Source: G020350405 sp964513655
Lineage (GTDB): Bacteria > Planctomycetota > Phycisphaerae > Sedimentisphaerales > Anaerobacaceae
Reading direction: 5' to 3'
NCBI GenBank assembly: GCA_964513655.1
Contig: CAZENQ010000003.1
Coordinates: 46,600 to 110,599 of the forward strand
Length of the DNA: 64,000 bases
The notes beneath the pieces are model-generated. The model made no database searches, had not been told where the DNA came from, and worked only from the letters and a program-made list of their open reading frames with translations. A program made the translations under genes and the position numbers. Each line of letters opens with the position of its first letter. Position 1 is the first letter of the stretch. Of this stretch, positions 63,501-64,000 are shown piece by piece.

Positions 63501-64000
63501 TTTGAGACGCCTATATGGACGATTTGGGAGGGGGTGGATTATCCGCGGCTTGCCTGGGAGAATTCTTTGAGGGGTAATTTTGGTTTAGATGAGTTTTGGA
63601 TGTATCAGAATCTGCCGGGGCAGAGTAACTCTGATTTGACGGCGAGCGTTTCGGTTACGGATGACCCGATGGGTAACAGCAGCTACAGCTATGCGTGGGG
63701 GATTATACTGCCGGGGGATGTCAGCTTATCGCCGGTAACGGTGGATGGAGGCGGGGCAAGTGACGGATACTGGACGTTTGCAGCGCGGGGGTGTGATGAG
63801 CCGGGAGGTTTATCTGACTCAGGGCAGGTATTTACGGTCAGGGTAACAGTTACAGGAGATGATTACGGCAATACTGGTGTGGCAGAGACAGAGTTCGGGA
63901 TAGCTCTTTTAGGCGACGTCAATAATGACGGCATAATAAATGTGGCGGACCGTTCGATAGCGAATGCTTTCTGGCGGCTGGGCTCGGTCGGGGCTTATAC
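60585..64000 (+). CDS. GLUG-repeat/dockerin surface protein (cut by window end)
   Basis: The frame from ATG 60585 (GGGACGGAAA just before) stays open to the last base, at least 1138 codons. After a signal (MLGLGWVLSFCVVPAQG) come three similar units of about 320 residues, each starting YGGGSG..DPYLIYTAEQ and LMADIDLS, with GVFDGNGHTISNF and many GLUG motifs (VGGLVGWNRGEISNCYS), and ending in a FWD...TTEMQ segment. A beta-sandwich (DLTASVSVTDDPMGN to FTVRVTV) follows, then the start of a dockerin (LLGDVNNDGIINVADRS). A stranded fragment at 29683 shows how it probably ends. Such GLUG proteins are adhesins or matrix proteins. Confidence 0.85.
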   Translation, partial: MKAAIITMLGLGWVLSFCVVPAQGQYGGGSGTAKDPYLIYTAEQMNAIGANPDDWDEPFRLMADIDLSDYTGTEFNLIGLYVGWNSSKNKPFTGVFDGNGHTISNFTYDSNGVGYIGLFGYVGGGEVRDVGLIEPDVQAPGSSYVGSLVACNDGEVERCYVEGGSVSGKYDVGGLAGWNRRYRTISNCYSTASASGDAVVGGLVGAQQGRVTGCYSVGSISQTGSFGAAGGLVGWNRGEISNCYSAASIWGTTNVGGLIGMNRGRDDIDVITRCYSTGSVVGDSNVGGLVGLNDDGIVYNNCFWDKQSSERRRSAGGVGKTTMEMQRASTFVGWKCDSAWTIDEGKDYPRLLWENKPGAVIASPSYGGGSGEPNDPYLIYTAEQLNSIGLVLCDYDAHFKLTADIDLSDYTGASFNIIGTSYYNRFEGVFDGDGHTISNFTYISPDGNYIGLFGYVEGGEIRNLGLIDAYIFAGTGDYVGALVGYLDGRREAYWNLSGCYAEGGVIAGVGSYIGGLVGATDRGRISECYSTAFVLGGFSVGGIVGYNGGRGCGGWGQVYNCYSTGSVLGNERVGGLVGGNMGEIYNCYSAGGVSADANAGGLVGGNVPSWSEVADKVIGSFWDVDSSGQERSGGGKGKTTEQMQMASTFVGWRCDPVWTIDEGNDYPHLIWEDRPGELITTPSYGGGSGEPNDPYLIYTAEHLNMIGQVLCELDAHFKLMADIDLSGFTGTEFNIIGRDMYLAYSESLTFRGVFDGNGHEISNFNYSAGEAHEVGVFGWVDNGEIRDLGLREPNVQVVTGWNVGSLVGRLHDGVIVGCYVEGGKVSGDVDVGGLVGEAYGDIFECYAASSVSGTSVVGGLAGYVGSRTVSDCYATGSVEGDERVGGLIGCSYRGEISNCYSAGEVLGTTDVGGLVGNEQSFSYWPTAYAKCFWDMDVNLDVNGIGNVDDANVTGKTAAEMQMGSTFIDAGWDFETPIWTIWEGVDYPRLAWENSLRGNFGLDEFWMYQNLPGQSNSDLTASVSVTDDPMGNSSYSYAWGIILPGDVSLSPVTVDGGGASDGYWTFAARGCDEPGGLSDSGQVFTVRVTVTGDDYGNTGVAETEFGIALLGDVNNDGIINVADRSIANAFWRLGSVGAY

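Overview
The window most resembles a chromosome segment of a Planctomycetota bacterium, probably of the Phycisphaerae/Sedimentisphaerales type. The pointers are PEP-CTERM sorting tails, dockerin-like calcium motifs at the ends of secreted proteins, sulfatases, a TIGR03790-type protein, a type II pseudopilin-like secreted protein, LamG and GLUG proteins, and long gene-poor spacers with GC-rich small repeats. This is inferred from protein families and not from a marker gene; no rRNA or other phylogenetic marker is present.

Layout. 1-9450 is a plus-strand surface-polysaccharide locus: five GT4 glycosyltransferases, an asparagine synthase, a sixth GT4 gene destroyed by an IS5-family insertion (7211-8104, 3-bp target duplication), a GNAT acetyltransferase and a PglC/WcaJ-like phosphosugar transferase that would start lipid-linked assembly. 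9485-16743 is ordinary housekeeping or accessory material: KamA-type radical SAM protein, TIGR03790 protein, VanZ-like protein, NAD synthetase, SixA, PflA-like radical SAM protein, DUF72. 16848-23552 looks like a sugar-acid catabolic locus: glycerate kinase, split transketolase, tartronate-semialdehyde reductase, GntP-type permease and an opposing zinc dehydrogenase. A tRNA-Ser(CGA) follows, with a partial copy of its 3' end 153 bp downstream of it.

24000-30200 is a rearranged region of exported proteins: two PEP-CTERM genes that share a duplicated sigma70 promoter and leader, a truncated copy of the N-terminus of the next gene, a 1012-aa multidomain adhesin-like protein, and a stranded dockerin fragment that nearly matches the gene at the right edge of the window. 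30222-36364 is a minus-strand cluster (DUF3313 lipoprotein, FGly sulfatase, pentameric ligand-gated channel remnant, beta-barrel pseudogene, further lipoproteins) joined by a repeated palindromic ribosome-binding leader. It is the best candidate here for an undescribed functional unit, although at least two of its genes are broken.

36728-64000 mixes surface and secretion functions: an STT3-like membrane glycosyltransferase, a Nudix protein, a pseudopilin-like protein, a sulfatase-like/TPR protein, a LamG protein, a DoxX-TIM barrel fusion, two GH43-type proteins, a beta-propeller/dockerin protein, a GT4 enzyme, an ankyrin protein, a PHP phosphoesterase, a PH-like/zinc-ribbon membrane protein behind what looks like an attenuator, a PLD-like protein and a very large GLUG/dockerin protein cut by the window end. 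The whole suggests a particle- or polysaccharide-attached heterotroph that builds its own glycan and breaks down plant-type (arabinan-like) and sulfated glycans.
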